Part shown: positions 1 through 9,902 of the stretch, one piece after another
How the letters are laid out: the number at the start of each line of letters is the position of its first letter
Position numbering within the stretch: the stretch's first letter is position 1
Assembly (NCBI RefSeq): GCF_030433715.1
Contig: NZ_JAROCC010000005.1
Location: 1-64,000 of the forward strand
DNA from: Sporosarcina highlanderae
GTDB lineage: Bacteria; Bacillota; Bacilli; Bacillales_A; Planococcaceae
DNA: 64,000 bases
Direction: 5' to 3'
Program-made: the position numbers and the translations under genes
The notes under the pieces: generated by a model
What the model was told of the DNA's origin: nothing
The model's input: the letters and a program-made list of their open reading frames with translations, nothing else
The model's database searches: none

Positions 1-35
1 CACGGAAAGCGTCCGCTCGGAACGAAAATCAACAG
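1..35 (+). repeat. Tail of a dispersed intergenic repeat
   Basis: The first 35 bases contain GGAAAGCGTCCG followed by GGAACGAAAATCAACA. The same phrase in inverse orientation (GGAAAGCATCCGCCTGGAACG) occurs in the repeat at 22725-22925, so this is the end of another copy cut by the window edge. Bases 36-99 hold no gene that I can recognise. Confidence 0.6.
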
Positions 36-99
36 TTCCAGCATAAGCCCTCGTAAGTGGACTTTTTCAGTGGCCTCCGCAATCGGGATAGCCTCTTTT

Positions 100-681
100 T
101 TACATTGATAATTTATGCTGTTGTTGGTTAATCCATTTATACATGCTCTTATATAGTAACAACGAAACGACCATTAACATGATCCCTTTTATGAGATTAA
201 AAGGAAGGATCCCTAATACGATTACATTAAATAATGCGTCACCTGTATAGGCTGGCACATTTAAAAAGTAAGTATACATCGGCAGGAATACTGCATAATT
301 CAATACGCTCATACCTATAGCCATTGTGACAGTTCCTGTAATTAGGCCCACTGTAAGTCCTTTTGTTGATTTGATTTTATTGAAGATGAAATAGATTGGC
401 ATTATGAAAAGAATTCCTGTTACAAAGTTTGCAATCTCACCAACCGGTACACCAGTCGGACTTCCCGATAAGAACCAATGCAGTACATTCTTCAGCAGTT
501 CTACTGCGATACCCGCAACTGGTCCCATCGTCATAATTGCTATTACTGCCGGTATTTCACTGAAATCGATTTTCAGGAATGCTGGCAGTGCTGGTAGTGG
601 GAAATTCAACTGCATCAAAACGGTTGAAATGCTCCCAAGCATTGCGATGAGAATCATCTTTCTTAACTTCTTGTTGTTCAT
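100..681 (-). CDS. ribU: Riboflavin transporter RibU (ECF S-component)
   Basis: This 193-residue, very hydrophobic protein has about five or six membrane segments and the layout of the RibU/YpaA family. It binds riboflavin at the cell surface and works with an energy-coupling module (EcfA, EcfA', EcfT) that is not in this window. The start at 681 follows a purine-rich GGAGAG. An FMN riboswitch and terminator lie directly upstream, which independently supports a flavin transport role. Length is normal for the family. Confidence 0.95.
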   Translation of the reverse strand: MNNKKLRKMILIAMLGSISTVLMQLNFPLPALPAFLKIDFSEIPAVIAIMTMGPVAGIAVELLKNVLHWFLSGSPTGVPVGEIANFVTGILFIMPIYFIFNKIKSTKGLTVGLITGTVTMAIGMSVLNYAVFLPMYTYFLNVPAYTGDALFNVIVLGILPFNLIKGIMLMVVSLLLYKSMYKWINQQQHKLSM

Positions 682-753
682 TTTGTTCCTCTCTCCTTTT
701 GCGATTCACTTCAAAAGAGGAAAGGTCTGACCGTGTTTTTTTGCTGTCCAATA

Positions 754-783
754 AAAAAACCCCAAAGCTAATACGCTTCAGGG
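754..783 (-). terminator. Riboswitch-associated intrinsic terminator
   Basis: On the minus strand a 9-bp stem (CCCTGAAGC with GCTTTGGGG, including two G-T pairs) with loop GTATTA is followed by seven T residues. It lies between the FMN aptamer and the ribU start, so it is the likely expression platform: FMN binding should favour this terminator. Confidence 0.85.
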
Positions 784-902
784 AGAGTTTTAAAAGGCAT
801 CATTAAATAAAGGATTGACAATGAAGAGAATTCCCCACATGTCTCCCATACTTAAATAAGCACCCTTTTTGTAGACAACACAAAAAGACGGCTGCACCTT
901 CA

Positions 903-1027
903 CCTTCTCCCATCCAGACTATACTGTCGGCTCCGGAATCCCACCGGAATCAGCTGTTAAGCTCGCGGGCTAAGAAGTAAATCTTCTATTTCCGCCGGTC
1001 GGGAATTGCACCCTGCCCCGAAGATGA
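903..1027 (-). ncRNA. FMN riboswitch (RFN element)
   Basis: Reading the minus strand, the diagnostic RFN blocks occur in order: ATCTTCGGGGCAGGGTGCAA, CCCGACCGGCGG, AGCCCGCGAGC, GATTCCGGTGGGATTCCGG, AGCCGACAGTATAGTCTGG and GATGGGAGAAG. The first and last blocks pair to form P1. It controls ribU, probably by transcription termination at 754-783. Confidence 0.97.
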
Positions 1028-1062
1028 ATCAATATTATATTACTACTCTATTGTAGATCAAA

Positions 1063-1102
1063 AAAAGCATTTTGTAAACTCACCTGTTTACAAAATGCTT
1101 TT
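1063..1102 (-). terminator. Terminator after sigX-rsiX
   Basis: A near-perfect inverted repeat (AAAGCATTTTGTAAAC with its complement, loop of six) is flanked by T runs. It sits just downstream of rsiX and ahead of the ribU leader, separating the two units. Confidence 0.85.
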
Positions 1103-1105
1103 ATA

Positions 1106-2305
1106 CTATGGAAGCCAAATTGGATTTGCACCAACCGGTTTCGGCAATGGTTTTGTCAGATCGTAATATATGAAATGACTCTGTTTAGTATTTTGTAATT
1201 GGATCTGCATATTGTAGCTACCCGCAGTCAACATGAGGCCTTCAATCATTTCCAACGCTTCTTCTTGGGAGATTTCTGTAAGGTCTATTTGCGAATCGAA
1301 AGTCACACTAACAATTCCATCCTCTTCAGTTACTTGGTAGTCAACTCCAGCTGGAATGACCTCTTTTACAATGTCATTTTCCGCCTTTTTCATGGCTAAT
1401 AGAGCCTCAGTAACTGTTTTAGAATCTCCATGCTCATATGGGATCAAATACACTTCCCCGGACGGCATGATGTATTTGAAATAAGGCGATTGACGATTTA
1501 ATGAAAAGTCCATTCCTTTTCCAATATAATCGAATACCATCGGCTTACCCTCTTCATCCACCACTTCGAAATCCTCATAATCAGTAAATGTCGCTCTCGC
1601 TGAGTCCGTATACGAGGAGAGAGTAGCTGGTGACATATCATACCCATGATTTGCGGGTAATTCGTGAATTACAGAGTTCGCCGAATTTGACAAACTTCCT
1701 TTATATGGATGATAATCATCGAATCCATAGCTCTCTTCGTCAAAAACACCTGCGTACTGCTTATAAAGGGCAATACTATCCGGATTATCAATCCCTAAAT
1801 CCGCCTTTACCCTGTCATTTTGGATAAGGATAGTTACAGGGACAACGTTTGCTTCATGAATAAGTCCAAAATTGAAAAATATTATGTCTTCATGCTCATC
1901 TTTAAGGACAACATGACTTTCTCTTCCCGCCAAGGTCCTTGTTGAAAATGTCGTTGCTTCAACAGAGTCAGCTTCACTTTCTTCTTCTACTGAATCCGAC
2001 TCGGCATGATTATCCATTGTAATCGATTGCTTGGCAGAAAAACTTTCATTATTCATAATTGGTTCGGATACCATATCTCGGCTGCCCTTTAACATGGAAG
2101 GCACAAGCAAGCTAAGCAATAACAAGGCGGCTACTGCAACTATACTTGGGATCCATTTTTTCACTTTCGGACGACGTGCCTCTTTCATTCGATCATCTTT
2201 TTTCAGACGCTCTAAGATTTCCGATGAAGGGCGGTCATCCTTGATTTTCGGCATTGAATGAAGGAGTTTTTCTAATTTGTCGTCATTCCATTGATTGTTT
2301 GCCAT
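1106..2305 (-). CDS. rsiX: Anti-sigma factor RsiX-like
   Basis: This 399-residue protein has a basic cytosolic N-terminal part with a leucine-rich segment, one membrane span near residues 47-66 (IPSIVAVAALLLLSLLVP), an acidic linker rich in Glu and Ser, then a large extracytoplasmic domain. That is the topology of RsiX, which holds SigX inactive at the membrane. The gene starts one base after the sigX stop, and sigX-rsiX next to resE matches B. subtilis order. Sequence similarity outside the membrane region was not tested, so the name rests mainly on topology and position. Confidence 0.8.
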   Translation of the reverse strand: MANNQWNDDKLEKLLHSMPKIKDDRPSSEILERLKKDDRMKEARRPKVKKWIPSIVAVAALLLLSLLVPSMLKGSRDMVSEPIMNNESFSAKQSITMDNHAESDSVEEESEADSVEATTFSTRTLAGRESHVVLKDEHEDIIFFNFGLIHEANVVPVTILIQNDRVKADLGIDNPDSIALYKQYAGVFDEESYGFDDYHPYKGSLSNSANSVIHELPANHGYDMSPATLSSYTDSARATFTDYEDFEVVDEEGKPMVFDYIGKGMDFSLNRQSPYFKYIMPSGEVYLIPYEHGDSKTVTEALLAMKKAENDIVKEVIPAGVDYQVTEEDGIVSVTFDSQIDLTEISQEEALEMIEGLMLTAGSYNMQIQLQNTKQSHFIYYDLTKPLPKPVGANPIWLP

Positions 2306-2833
2306 TCAACTTCCCCCTTCTTCCGAAAGAGCATTCATTTTCTTTTGTAATGCTTTAATGGCACGGTGCTGGGTTGTCTTTACTTTTCCTTCTGTCCAAC
2401 CAAGTGTTTCTGCCGTTTCGGCAATGGAGAGTTCTTGGAAGTAACGTAAGACAATTACCATTTTCTGATCGCCCGTGCATGTGTTTAATACTGAAAGCAA
2501 TTGCCTCATGTCCTCATTCAATGATAATAACTCATCTGGAGTACTTCCTCCGGATACAAGCTCGCTTTGTTCCCAATCAAATTTATCAAAATGATGTTTT
2601 TGCCTTACTGATTTCTTTCTGAAGTGATCGATAGCAACGTTTTTCGCAATTGAAAAAAGCCAAGTCTTTTCAGAACTTTTTCCTTCAAAACCTGAATACG
2701 CCCTTAATACACGAATGTATACTTCATGCATTAAATCCTCGGATTGATTACGGTCACCCGTCAAATAGATCAGAAAGTTAAAGATGTCCTGATGATATTG
2801 CTCATAAAGCCTGTGGAAAACGGAGTCATCCAC
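2306..2833 (-). CDS. sigX: ECF RNA polymerase sigma factor SigX
   Basis: This 175-residue ECF (group 4) sigma factor has region 2 near residues 10-80 (DLMHEVYIRVLRAY, then a KTWLFSIAKNVAIDH block) and region 4 near 115-170 (RYFQELSIAETAETLGWTEG, a helix-turn-helix that reads the -35 element). It is followed by its membrane anti-sigma factor and lies next to resDE as in B. subtilis, where SigX affects cell-envelope charge and lipid genes. The targets here are unknown. Confidence 0.9.
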   Translation of the reverse strand: MDDSVFHRLYEQYHQDIFNFLIYLTGDRNQSEDLMHEVYIRVLRAYSGFEGKSSEKTWLFSIAKNVAIDHFRKKSVRQKHHFDKFDWEQSELVSGGSTPDELLSLNEDMRQLLSVLNTCTGDQKMVIVLRYFQELSIAETAETLGWTEGKVKTTQHRAIKALQKKMNALSEEGGS

Positions 2834-2906
2834 GAAATCCCCCCGTTCAATACATTAGTCGTAATTCAAGATGAAAAGTTTCATCTTCCCATCCCGATTT
2901 TTGATA

Positions 2907-4706
2907 CTAGGAATGTAAATCGATATGTTCCGGTCCTATCGGCAAAGTACAGTTGAAAATAGTCCCAGAAGGTTGAGCCAATTCTGCAGTAATCCGTCCT
3001 TCGTGTGATTCGATTATCGTTTTGGCAATAGCCAAACCTAAACCAGTGCCGCTCTTTCCTCTTGTCCTTGCTTTGTCCGCCTTGTAGAAACGCTCGAAAA
3101 TGAATGGCAAATCTTCTTTAGGTATTCCACTTCCAGTATCTGCTACCGTAATATCTACGGTATCCCCTTTACTTTCGACATGTAATGCCACTTTTCCTCC
3201 ATCAGGTGTATGGCGAATTGCATTATCAATCAGGTTTGTAAATACTTGTTCCAGTCGATCATCGTCTGCAAATAGAATTGTACTCTTGTCTTTTTCATCG
3301 TATTTCAATGATAATTCAACATTGGAGTCTCTAGCGATTTGCATAAATTTATTCATGACTCTATCCAAAAATGGTATTAGTGAAAAATGATCTTTATATA
3401 AACGCATATGCCCTGATTCCATTCTTGCGAGGTCAAGAAGGTCTGTAACAAGACGACTCATCCTTTTCGATTCATCGTGAATGATTTGCACCATCTCATT
3501 CCGCTCTTCCTCACTCGTTACTACATTATCGATAATCGCTTCACTGTATCCTTGAAGTAAAGAAATAGGAGTCCTCAACTCATGTGACACGTTGGCGATA
3601 AAGTCGGACCTGAGCTTATCTAATTTATGCTGTTCAGTCATATCACGCAACACCGCAACGGCCCCGCGGATACTATTTTCACTGTACAGCGGACTTATTG
3701 AAACGCCATAAAATTGGCCAGCTAATTCCAATTCATCTTCCACTTCTTCCGAAAAAGAAATGGCATGCTCTAACATATGGAATATTTCAGGTGGTAGTAC
3801 CTTATCATTTGCCCCATTTGCGAAATACCATTTTTGCAAGAGCCGTTCAGCCTGAGGGTTACTAAGTAAAATAGAATAATCTCTGTTAAATGTTATGACA
3901 GCATCCGTCATCGAAGTCAAAATGCTAGATAATTGCTCTTTTTCCTGCTTTATCAATTCCATTTGATATTTAAGCTGTCTTCCCATTTGGTTGAAGGCTG
4001 TGGCCAACTGCCCAATCTCGTCATTTTGGGTTGCTGGAAGTCGCGTATCAAAATTCCCTTTCGACAGTTCAAATGCCGCCTGTCTCATCCCACGTAATGG
4101 AGAAGTGATTCTTGTTGAAAGGAAAAACGCAAAAATCGTAGTTAAAATGAATGCAATAAAAGCTGAAAGGAAAACAATATGTGTAGTTCTTTTCGTTGTT
4201 CGGTGGACAGCATCCAAACTTTGGTACATGACAATGGAGTTGAATGTTCCATTCATTTCTTCAAATGGATAAACAAGAACCAAGTATTGCTCCATGACAT
4301 TAGTATCTTTGAGCGATGGCAACATCATTTCTTTAACAATTTTTTCATTCAATTGTAAATCCAAGAAGAACTTCGGCTCGGATAAAATCTTTTTCTCAAT
4401 CTTGTCTTCGTTTAACCCTTTATGGAATGAATAATGTACTTTCTTGTTAGAATCAATGATCATTGCATTCGTTTCGTTATCCAATATATCTTGGATAATT
4501 AGTCGCATTGCAGCTTCACTATCATGATCGATAACAATTTTACCAATTGTAGTTGCTTCTCTGCGAAGCGAATCTTCTGCCTGATTCGTGTGGAAATTAT
4601 CAAGAAACTCAAGAAGCAGTACGGTAACGATAAAGAGGACAAATGAAACGAGAAGCAATATGGTTGCCCATAGCTTCCCGACGATTGAGTGCCATATTCT
4701 ATTCAT
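2907..4706 (-). CDS. resE: Redox/oxygen-limitation sensor histidine kinase ResE
   Basis: A 599-residue membrane kinase. From the N-terminus it has a membrane span (ATILLLVSFVLFIVTVLLL), an extracytoplasmic sensor loop of about 130 residues, a second span, a HAMP linker, a PAS domain, a dimerisation domain with the phospho-acceptor His in ANVSHELRTP, and an ATPase domain with NLIDNAIRHT, DTGSGI and GTGLGLAIAK. I place the start at 4706 because GAGGT precedes it and MNRIWHSIVGKLW matches the usual ResE N-terminus. It overlaps resD by 8 bases. It phosphorylates ResD under low oxygen in B. subtilis. Confidence 0.93.
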   Translation of the reverse strand: MNRIWHSIVGKLWATILLLVSFVLFIVTVLLLEFLDNFHTNQAEDSLRREATTIGKIVIDHDSEAAMRLIIQDILDNETNAMIIDSNKKVHYSFHKGLNEDKIEKKILSEPKFFLDLQLNEKIVKEMMLPSLKDTNVMEQYLVLVYPFEEMNGTFNSIVMYQSLDAVHRTTKRTTHIVFLSAFIAFILTTIFAFFLSTRITSPLRGMRQAAFELSKGNFDTRLPATQNDEIGQLATAFNQMGRQLKYQMELIKQEKEQLSSILTSMTDAVITFNRDYSILLSNPQAERLLQKWYFANGANDKVLPPEIFHMLEHAISFSEEVEDELELAGQFYGVSISPLYSENSIRGAVAVLRDMTEQHKLDKLRSDFIANVSHELRTPISLLQGYSEAIIDNVVTSEEERNEMVQIIHDESKRMSRLVTDLLDLARMESGHMRLYKDHFSLIPFLDRVMNKFMQIARDSNVELSLKYDEKDKSTILFADDDRLEQVFTNLIDNAIRHTPDGGKVALHVESKGDTVDITVADTGSGIPKEDLPFIFERFYKADKARTRGKSGTGLGLAIAKTIIESHEGRITAELAQPSGTIFNCTLPIGPEHIDLHS

Positions 4707-5418
4707 TTGGTACCTCGAATTTATATCCGACACCCCAAACAGTTACAATCATTTTTGCTGCACTTTCGGATACTCGGCTAAGTTTTTCTCTGAGCCGTTT
4801 TACATGCGTATCAACTGTACGTAAATCCCCGAAAAATTCATAATGCCAAACTTCTTTCAACAATTGTTCCCGATCAAAAACTTTGTCCGGCGCTTTAGCC
4901 AAGAAATAAAGCAACTCGTACTCTTTAGGAGTTAAATTGACTTCTTTCCCCTCAGCAGTTACCCGATGGGCATCATGATCGATTGTCAGCTGTGGAAAGA
5001 CCACAAGATCTTTTGAGCTGTTCGCTGCATTCGCATCTGGGAATGTAACAGACCGTCTAAGAATCGCTTTTACCCGAAGGACAACTTCACGCGGACTGAA
5101 AGGTTTAACGATGTAATCGTCTGCCCCAGTCTCAAATCCCGCAACCCGATCGGATTCCTCCCCTTTGGCAGTCAACAGAATTACAGGTGTCATCTTTTTA
5201 GCCTCACGTAGTTCCTGTAATACTTGTAGACCATCCTTCTCCGGCATCATTAGGTCAAGTAAAATACAATCGTAATGATTCGCAAGTGCTTTCTCAATTG
5301 CCTCTGCACCATTAATTGCCTCTTCTATTTCAAAGCCTTCACGGGAAAGATACATATTAAGAAGACGACGGATACGATCCTCATCATCCACAACTAATAA
5401 CTTTACAGTTTCATCCAT
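4699..5418 (-). CDS. resD: Response regulator ResD
   Basis: A 239-residue OmpR-type regulator. The receiver domain (about 1-120) has the acidic pair DDED, phospho-acceptor Asp in LLDLMMPEKDG, and Lys in DDYIVKPFSP. The C-terminal winged helix includes LTPKEYELLYFLAKAPDKVF and RTVDTHVKRLREKL. It is partner to resE, which overlaps its 3' end. In B. subtilis ResD activates respiration and cytochrome biogenesis genes, including resABC next door. Confidence 0.96.
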   Translation of the reverse strand: MDETVKLLVVDDEDRIRRLLNMYLSREGFEIEEAINGAEAIEKALANHYDCILLDLMMPEKDGLQVLQELREAKKMTPVILLTAKGEESDRVAGFETGADDYIVKPFSPREVVLRVKAILRRSVTFPDANAANSSKDLVVFPQLTIDHDAHRVTAEGKEVNLTPKEYELLYFLAKAPDKVFDREQLLKEVWHYEFFGDLRTVDTHVKRLREKLSRVSESAAKMIVTVWGVGYKFEVPNE

Positions 5419-5470
5419 AATTACTATCTCCTTTCGACAACTCTCCTGCTTTCATTGTACAAGCAGTTAG

Positions 5471-5515
5471 AAAAAAAAGAAAGACTGCACAGCTCCTCAG
5501 TGGCTGTGCAGTCTT
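5471..5515 (-). terminator. Terminator between resABC and resDE
   Basis: On the minus strand AAGACTGCACAGC pairs with GCTGTGCAGTCTT around a short loop and is followed by TTTCTTTTTTTT. It lies just after resC, so resABC can be transcribed separately from resDE. Confidence 0.88.
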
Positions 5516-5521
5516 ATCGGC

Positions 5522-6706
5522 TTATGCATACGAATGCAAACCGGCTATAATCAGGTTCACGGCAATTAGGTTGAACATGATGATAACAAATCCAATAACC
5601 GCCAGCCACGCTGATTTCTTACCTTCCCACCCCTGTGAAAGGCGAACGTGTAAGAATGCTGCATAGAAGAGCCAAGTAATAAGTGCCCACACTTCCTTAG
5701 GATCCCATCCCCAAAATCTTGACCATGCTTCGTGTGCCCATATCATCGCGAAGATCAATGCCCCTAAGGTGAAAACTGGGAATCCGATAAGTACGGATCG
5801 GTAACCGATTTCATCCATAAGTTGCGAATTGGCTTTCTTCGCAAATGGTTGGAATACAAGCGCAATCGGCTTTCGGAATATAAGCCGCAGCAAAAGATAT
5901 AGGATTGTTCCCGTCACAACCGACCAAACAAAAGTCGTCAATGTTTTCGCATTGATAACAGCTGGCAATTCCGCCCAAGGAGTCATCGCCTCGGGTGTCT
6001 TGGCTTCATATTCATTCATGCCGAATAACGGCGGGTAATTATACTCTATTTTTGCCGGCTTCTCATTTTTATCGATATACGTAAAATGAGCTTCATAGCC
6101 AGTCATTTTGAATGTTGTCGAGGATACTACAAATCCAAGAACAAGTACAAGAGTGAACACGACGGCTTCAAGCCAAAACCGCTGTTTCGACGGTTTGGTC
6201 AAATCTACGTTCTTCAACAAATAAATCAAACCCGCCACCGCACTAATTGCAAGGATTGCCTCACCTAACGCCGCTGTAATGACATGCACTGCTAACCAAT
6301 AGCTTTGCAGTGCAGGAATGAGCGGTGTAATTTCTGTCGGGAACATACTGGCATACCCAATAATAATGATAGCTATCGGCAGTGCGAAAAGTCCCAACGA
6401 AGGCGTTCGATACAAGTAGAAAATAAGAATGAAAGCCCCTACTAACATCATGGCGAACGCAGTAGTAAATTCGAACATATTACTCATCGGTGCGTGTCCC
6501 GACGCTATCCATCTTGTAATGAAATAGCCTAAGTGCGTGATAAAACCGATAATTGTAATTGAAATACCAATTTTACCCCATCTATTGTTCTTATAAGACG
6601 CCTCAGATTTCGCACCTTTTACCGCTCCACCGAAGAAAAGAGTGGCTACCAAATAGGCGATGAACGAAACTAACAGCAGATTGGCGCTTAGTGATGCAAG
6701 ACTCAT
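5522..6706 (-). CDS. resC: Cytochrome c biogenesis protein ResC (CcsA/CcmC family)
   Basis: A 394-residue integral membrane protein with about eight spans. It carries the tryptophan-rich haem-handling motif [18 protein letters not shown] near residues 330-350, and His residues in [11 protein letters not shown] and HEAW. Together with ResB it delivers haem to apocytochrome c outside the membrane (system II). It begins 2 bases after the resB stop, so the two are co-translated. Confidence 0.95.
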   Translation of the reverse strand: MSLASLSANLLLVSFIAYLVATLFFGGAVKGAKSEASYKNNRWGKIGISITIIGFITHLGYFITRWIASGHAPMSNMFEFTTAFAMMLVGAFILIFYLYRTPSLGLFALPIAIIIIGYASMFPTEITPLIPALQSYWLAVHVITAALGEAILAISAVAGLIYLLKNVDLTKPSKQRFWLEAVVFTLVLVLGFVVSSTTFKMTGYEAHFTYIDKNEKPAKIEYNYPPLFGMNEYEAKTPEAMTPWAELPAVINAKTLTTFVWSVVTGTILYLLLRLIFRKPIALVFQPFAKKANSQLMDEIGYRSVLIGFPVFTLGALIFAMIWAHEAWSRFWGWDPKEVWALITWLFYAAFLHVRLSQGWEGKKSAWLAVIGFVIIMFNLIAVNLIIAGLHSYA

Positions 6707-6708
6707 AA

Positions 6709-8352
6709 TTATTTTTCTCCTTCCTCTTGCTCGATTGACTCATTATCTCGTCTATCTTCATAACTTGGCAATTTGGCAAAGTCCTTGACCTCGTCCAATT
6801 CCTTTTTTAAAGTGAACCAGTTTTTATTTGTATGGGCAGCGACTAACAGTTCTTCGCCTTCCCCTTTTTGAACCCAAATACGTCTATGGTTCCAGAAGGA
6901 TCCTTGACAAACACCGATCATGAAAATGAGTCCACCTAAAAGAAGTATATATAAAGTCTTGTCTTTACGAATTGTCAGACCTGAAATATCACGTGTGTCT
7001 GCACTGACGAATTTAACCGCATATACATTTTCCTCAGTTTCTAATGTTTGCCTGATAGCGACAAAACTTTTTTCACCTTTAGGCTTGTCAGGTGTTTTCA
7101 TATCAAATATGAATGCAGGGTTATTTGGAATTGGAGATTTAGAAACAGGTTCACCGTTCTCTACACCGGCATAATCCGCGTAATATCCTATCAAATTAAC
7201 CTGCGCACCATCATTTAATTCATAAACACCTTTTGGATCATCAAGATCAATTGTAAACTCACCAAAAGACTTCCCAGTTTTCTTTTCCACTAACTGCATT
7301 GTCATCGATTTAAGTTCATTCAGACGATAATCCATTTGAAAAATGCTGTACCCCTCAAATTTCAGTGGTTTATTGACAATTATCGAATAGTCTTTTACAA
7401 GATCCATATCCGTAGATCCAGGTAGAAGATTCTCTTTCTTTTTGTATAAAGTTACATCTGTTTGATAATTTTTTACAATAGTACCTACTCTGTCAAGGGC
7501 AGCCCCAAAGACTTCATCGGCTTCCTCTTTTGTATAATATTCTATACTAAAATCTTTACTCTTTAAATAGAACTCCGGTGCACCAGGTATTGAACGTAAT
7601 TCACCTTCACGGATCCACATCGTTTCATCGACATAGAAACCCGGAATACCACGTAACAGGATACCGAACAGGAAAATGATTAAGCCCGTATGATTGACAT
7701 AAGGACCCCAACGAGAAAAACGTCCTTTTTCGGCTAAGATTGCGCCGTCTTCCGTTTTCACGTTATATTTCATTTCCTTCAATTTTTCCGCTGCATTGGT
7801 TAATGCAAGATCCGGATTCTCTGAAGGTCCTAGACCGTAAACCCGTTGTCTTTTCATGAATGAAGTATGGCGCTTGGTCCGCTGTTTCTTCAATGATTTA
7901 TAAAGTGGGATGACCCTGTCCACACTAGCGATAATGATGGATGTCCCAAGCATTCCAATTAGTATCTTAAACCACCAGCTATTGTACATGTCATAGAAGC
8001 CCAATTTGTAATAAAGGGTTCCAATGAAGCCATATAGTCGTTCATAGTAATCTAACATGTCTTCTTCACGTACTGGTACGTAAAACTTTTGAGGAAATAA
8101 AGTACCGATTGCCGAAGTGGCAAGTACCGCAACAATGATGCTTACACCAATCTTTACACTCGAGAAAAAGTTCCAAATCTTATCGATGATCGACCTTTTA
8201 TAAGTCTGTGACCTACGGGCAGAGCCTTCGTAACGCATATCGACGACATCGCTATTTTTAGCTTCCTCTGTCATTGGTCTGCCACATCGTTCACAAAGCA
8301 CTATTCCAAATGGGTTGTCATGACCACATTGGCATTTGACGATTTTACTCAT
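6709..8352 (-). CDS. resB: Cytochrome c biogenesis protein ResB
   Basis: A 547-residue ResB/CcsB family protein that forms the haem transport and ligation complex with ResC. The N-terminus holds a small zinc-ribbon-like Cys cluster ([18 protein letters not shown]), then three membrane spans before a long extracytoplasmic domain, and a last span near the C-terminus ([19 protein letters not shown]). The start at 8352 follows AAGGAG with proper spacing; a longer reading frame to 8406 would overlap resA and lacks a site. Confidence 0.93.
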   Translation of the reverse strand: MSKIVKCQCGHDNPFGIVLCERCGRPMTEEAKNSDVVDMRYEGSARRSQTYKRSIIDKIWNFFSSVKIGVSIIVAVLATSAIGTLFPQKFYVPVREEDMLDYYERLYGFIGTLYYKLGFYDMYNSWWFKILIGMLGTSIIIASVDRVIPLYKSLKKQRTKRHTSFMKRQRVYGLGPSENPDLALTNAAEKLKEMKYNVKTEDGAILAEKGRFSRWGPYVNHTGLIIFLFGILLRGIPGFYVDETMWIREGELRSIPGAPEFYLKSKDFSIEYYTKEEADEVFGAALDRVGTIVKNYQTDVTLYKKKENLLPGSTDMDLVKDYSIIVNKPLKFEGYSIFQMDYRLNELKSMTMQLVEKKTGKSFGEFTIDLDDPKGVYELNDGAQVNLIGYYADYAGVENGEPVSKSPIPNNPAFIFDMKTPDKPKGEKSFVAIRQTLETEENVYAVKFVSADTRDISGLTIRKDKTLYILLLGGLIFMIGVCQGSFWNHRRIWVQKGEGEELLVAAHTNKNWFTLKKELDEVKDFAKLPSYEDRRDNESIEQEEGEK

Positions 8353-8368
8353 GATTACGAACTCCTTA

Positions 8369-8899
8369 TTAAGGCTGGATGCTTTCCATGTAGGAAATGA
8401 TTTCATCCCTTGTCATTTCCGTGATTATGATCTTTTGTATTCTTCCATCTTTATCGATAAGGAAAGTCGTAGGGAGTGGTTGAATATTGTAAAGTTCCCT
8501 GATGTCCTTTGTCTTATCTATAACAATTGGAAATGAAAGGCCATATTGGTCTCGGAATGTTTCCACCTTCAAATTGGATTCACCACTGTTTACTGATAAA
8601 ACATGAACACCTTTATCCTTGAAAGCTTTGTACTGCTCTTCCATATCTGGCATTTCTCGTTTACACGGAGGACACCATGTACCCCAGAAATTCAGAAATA
8701 CACCTTTACCTTTATAATCAGATAATCGATGCTTGTTCCCATCTATGTCGACGAGTTCAAAATCCGGTGCCTTGTCACCTACCGCAAGAACTTTCACCTT
8801 ATCTTTTGAAACAATGGAAAAAATAATAGCTGCCGCCAATAAAAGAAGAACTACGCTTCGAAAAATAAGGCGTGATTGCTTTTTTTTCGCCTTGGACAA
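8369..8899 (-). CDS. resA: Thiol-disulfide oxidoreductase ResA
   Basis: A 176-residue membrane-anchored thioredoxin-like protein: basic start, one signal-anchor span, then a thioredoxin fold with active site GTWCPPCKREMP and cis-Pro in PLPTTFLID. It keeps the CXXCH haem-binding cysteines of apocytochrome c reduced before haem attachment. I chose the TTG at 8899, seven bases after AGGGGGGG, since the longer frame upstream adds 19 residues with no membrane or signal logic. Confidence 0.93.
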   Translation of the reverse strand: MSKAKKKQSRLIFRSVVLLLLAAAIIFSIVSKDKVKVLAVGDKAPDFELVDIDGNKHRLSDYKGKGVFLNFWGTWCPPCKREMPDMEEQYKAFKDKGVHVLSVNSGESNLKVETFRDQYGLSFPIVIDKTKDIRELYNIQPLPTTFLIDKDGRIQKIIITEMTRDEIISYMESIQP

Positions 8900-9003
8900 T
8901 TGGATAGCCCCCCCTAACGATAATAATATTCCGACTCTATTATAGCAAAACAACACTCATTAGATTTTGGAAGTAATGATAGCTTTGTGAACAAATCAGA
9001 AGC

Positions 9004-9030
9004 GCAGGGTGGCGGATAAAAGCCACCCAA
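9004..9030. other. Hairpin without T-run between rluB and resA
   Basis: GGGTGGC and GCCACCC form a 7-bp stem around eight bases. There is no T run, so it is not a clear intrinsic terminator; it could be an RNA processing or stability element. Confidence 0.35.
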
Positions 9031-9033
9031 GAT

Positions 9034-9765
9034 TTATCCGATTTTTCCGGTTTCAGCAAGTACTCTCAATTGTTTTACTTCATGAGTCGTCAGTTCACGT
9101 GCTTCTCCTGCATTTAAACCGTGAGTAGTCAGCATCGCGAAAGACTCTCTTCTCAATTTTTGAACAGGACACCCGATCGCATCGAACATCCTGCGCACTT
9201 GTCTGTTTCGCCCTTCATGGATTGTGATTTCAACAATTGCCGTACCCGTCTTTTTATCGAACGATTGCATCTTAACTCTCGCGGGTGCCGTCATGCCATC
9301 TTCAAGTTCTATTCCACGTTCAAGTCTTTTCAACGCACTGCGCTCGGGAATCCCTTTTACTTTTGCCACATATTTTTTGTGAATCCCAAACTTCGGATGA
9401 GTCATCAAGTACGAGAAATCACCATCATTCGTCAAAATAATAATGCCCGATGTATCAAAATCCAGTCTTCCGACAGGGAATATCCGCTGTTCCACCATAG
9501 GGAGCAGATCAAGGACAGTCTTTCTGCCTTTATCATCACTTACAGTTGATATGTATCCTCTCGGTTTGTAAAGCAAGTAATAGACGAACTCTTCCTTAAC
9601 AAGCTCGACCCCTTCGACTTCAACTCTGTCAGCACGTGTAACCTTTGTGCCTAATTCAGTTACAACTACTCCATTCACTTTTACTTTCCCATCGACGATT
9701 AGCTTTTCCGCTTTTCTTCGGGATGCAACGCCTGCCTGGGCCAATACTTTCTGTAATCTTTCCAT
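9034..9765 (-). CDS. rluB: 23S rRNA pseudouridine synthase B
   Basis: A 243-residue RsuA/RluB family enzyme. The N-terminal S4 RNA-binding domain (LQKVLAQAGVASRRKAEKLI) is followed by the catalytic domain with GRLDFDTSGIIILTNDGDF, whose Asp is the nucleophile, and by EGRNRQVRRMFDAIGCPV. RluB modifies 23S rRNA in the peptidyl transferase area. In B. subtilis the gene (ypuL) sits just upstream of resA, as here. Confidence 0.94.
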   Translation of the reverse strand: MERLQKVLAQAGVASRRKAEKLIVDGKVKVNGVVVTELGTKVTRADRVEVEGVELVKEEFVYYLLYKPRGYISTVSDDKGRKTVLDLLPMVEQRIFPVGRLDFDTSGIIILTNDGDFSYLMTHPKFGIHKKYVAKVKGIPERSALKRLERGIELEDGMTAPARVKMQSFDKKTGTAIVEITIHEGRNRQVRRMFDAIGCPVQKLRRESFAMLTTHGLNAGEARELTTHEVKQLRVLAETGKIG

Positions 9766-9816
9766 ATCGTCACCTTCCTTCTACCTCAAAAAATTATGTC
9801 ATATTTCACTGCAAAT

Positions 9817-9853
9817 GAAAAGAAGACCGACCTGTATATAGTCAGTCTTCCCG
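9817..9853 (-). terminator. Terminator after the D,D-carboxypeptidase gene
   Basis: On the minus strand GAAGACTGAC pairs with GTCGGTCTTC and is followed by TTTT. It lies between the carboxypeptidase stop and rluB. Confidence 0.7.
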
Positions 9854-9902
9854 AAATAATCCTACCAACACAATTTCTAAGTACAATTTTGAACTTTTCT
9901 TC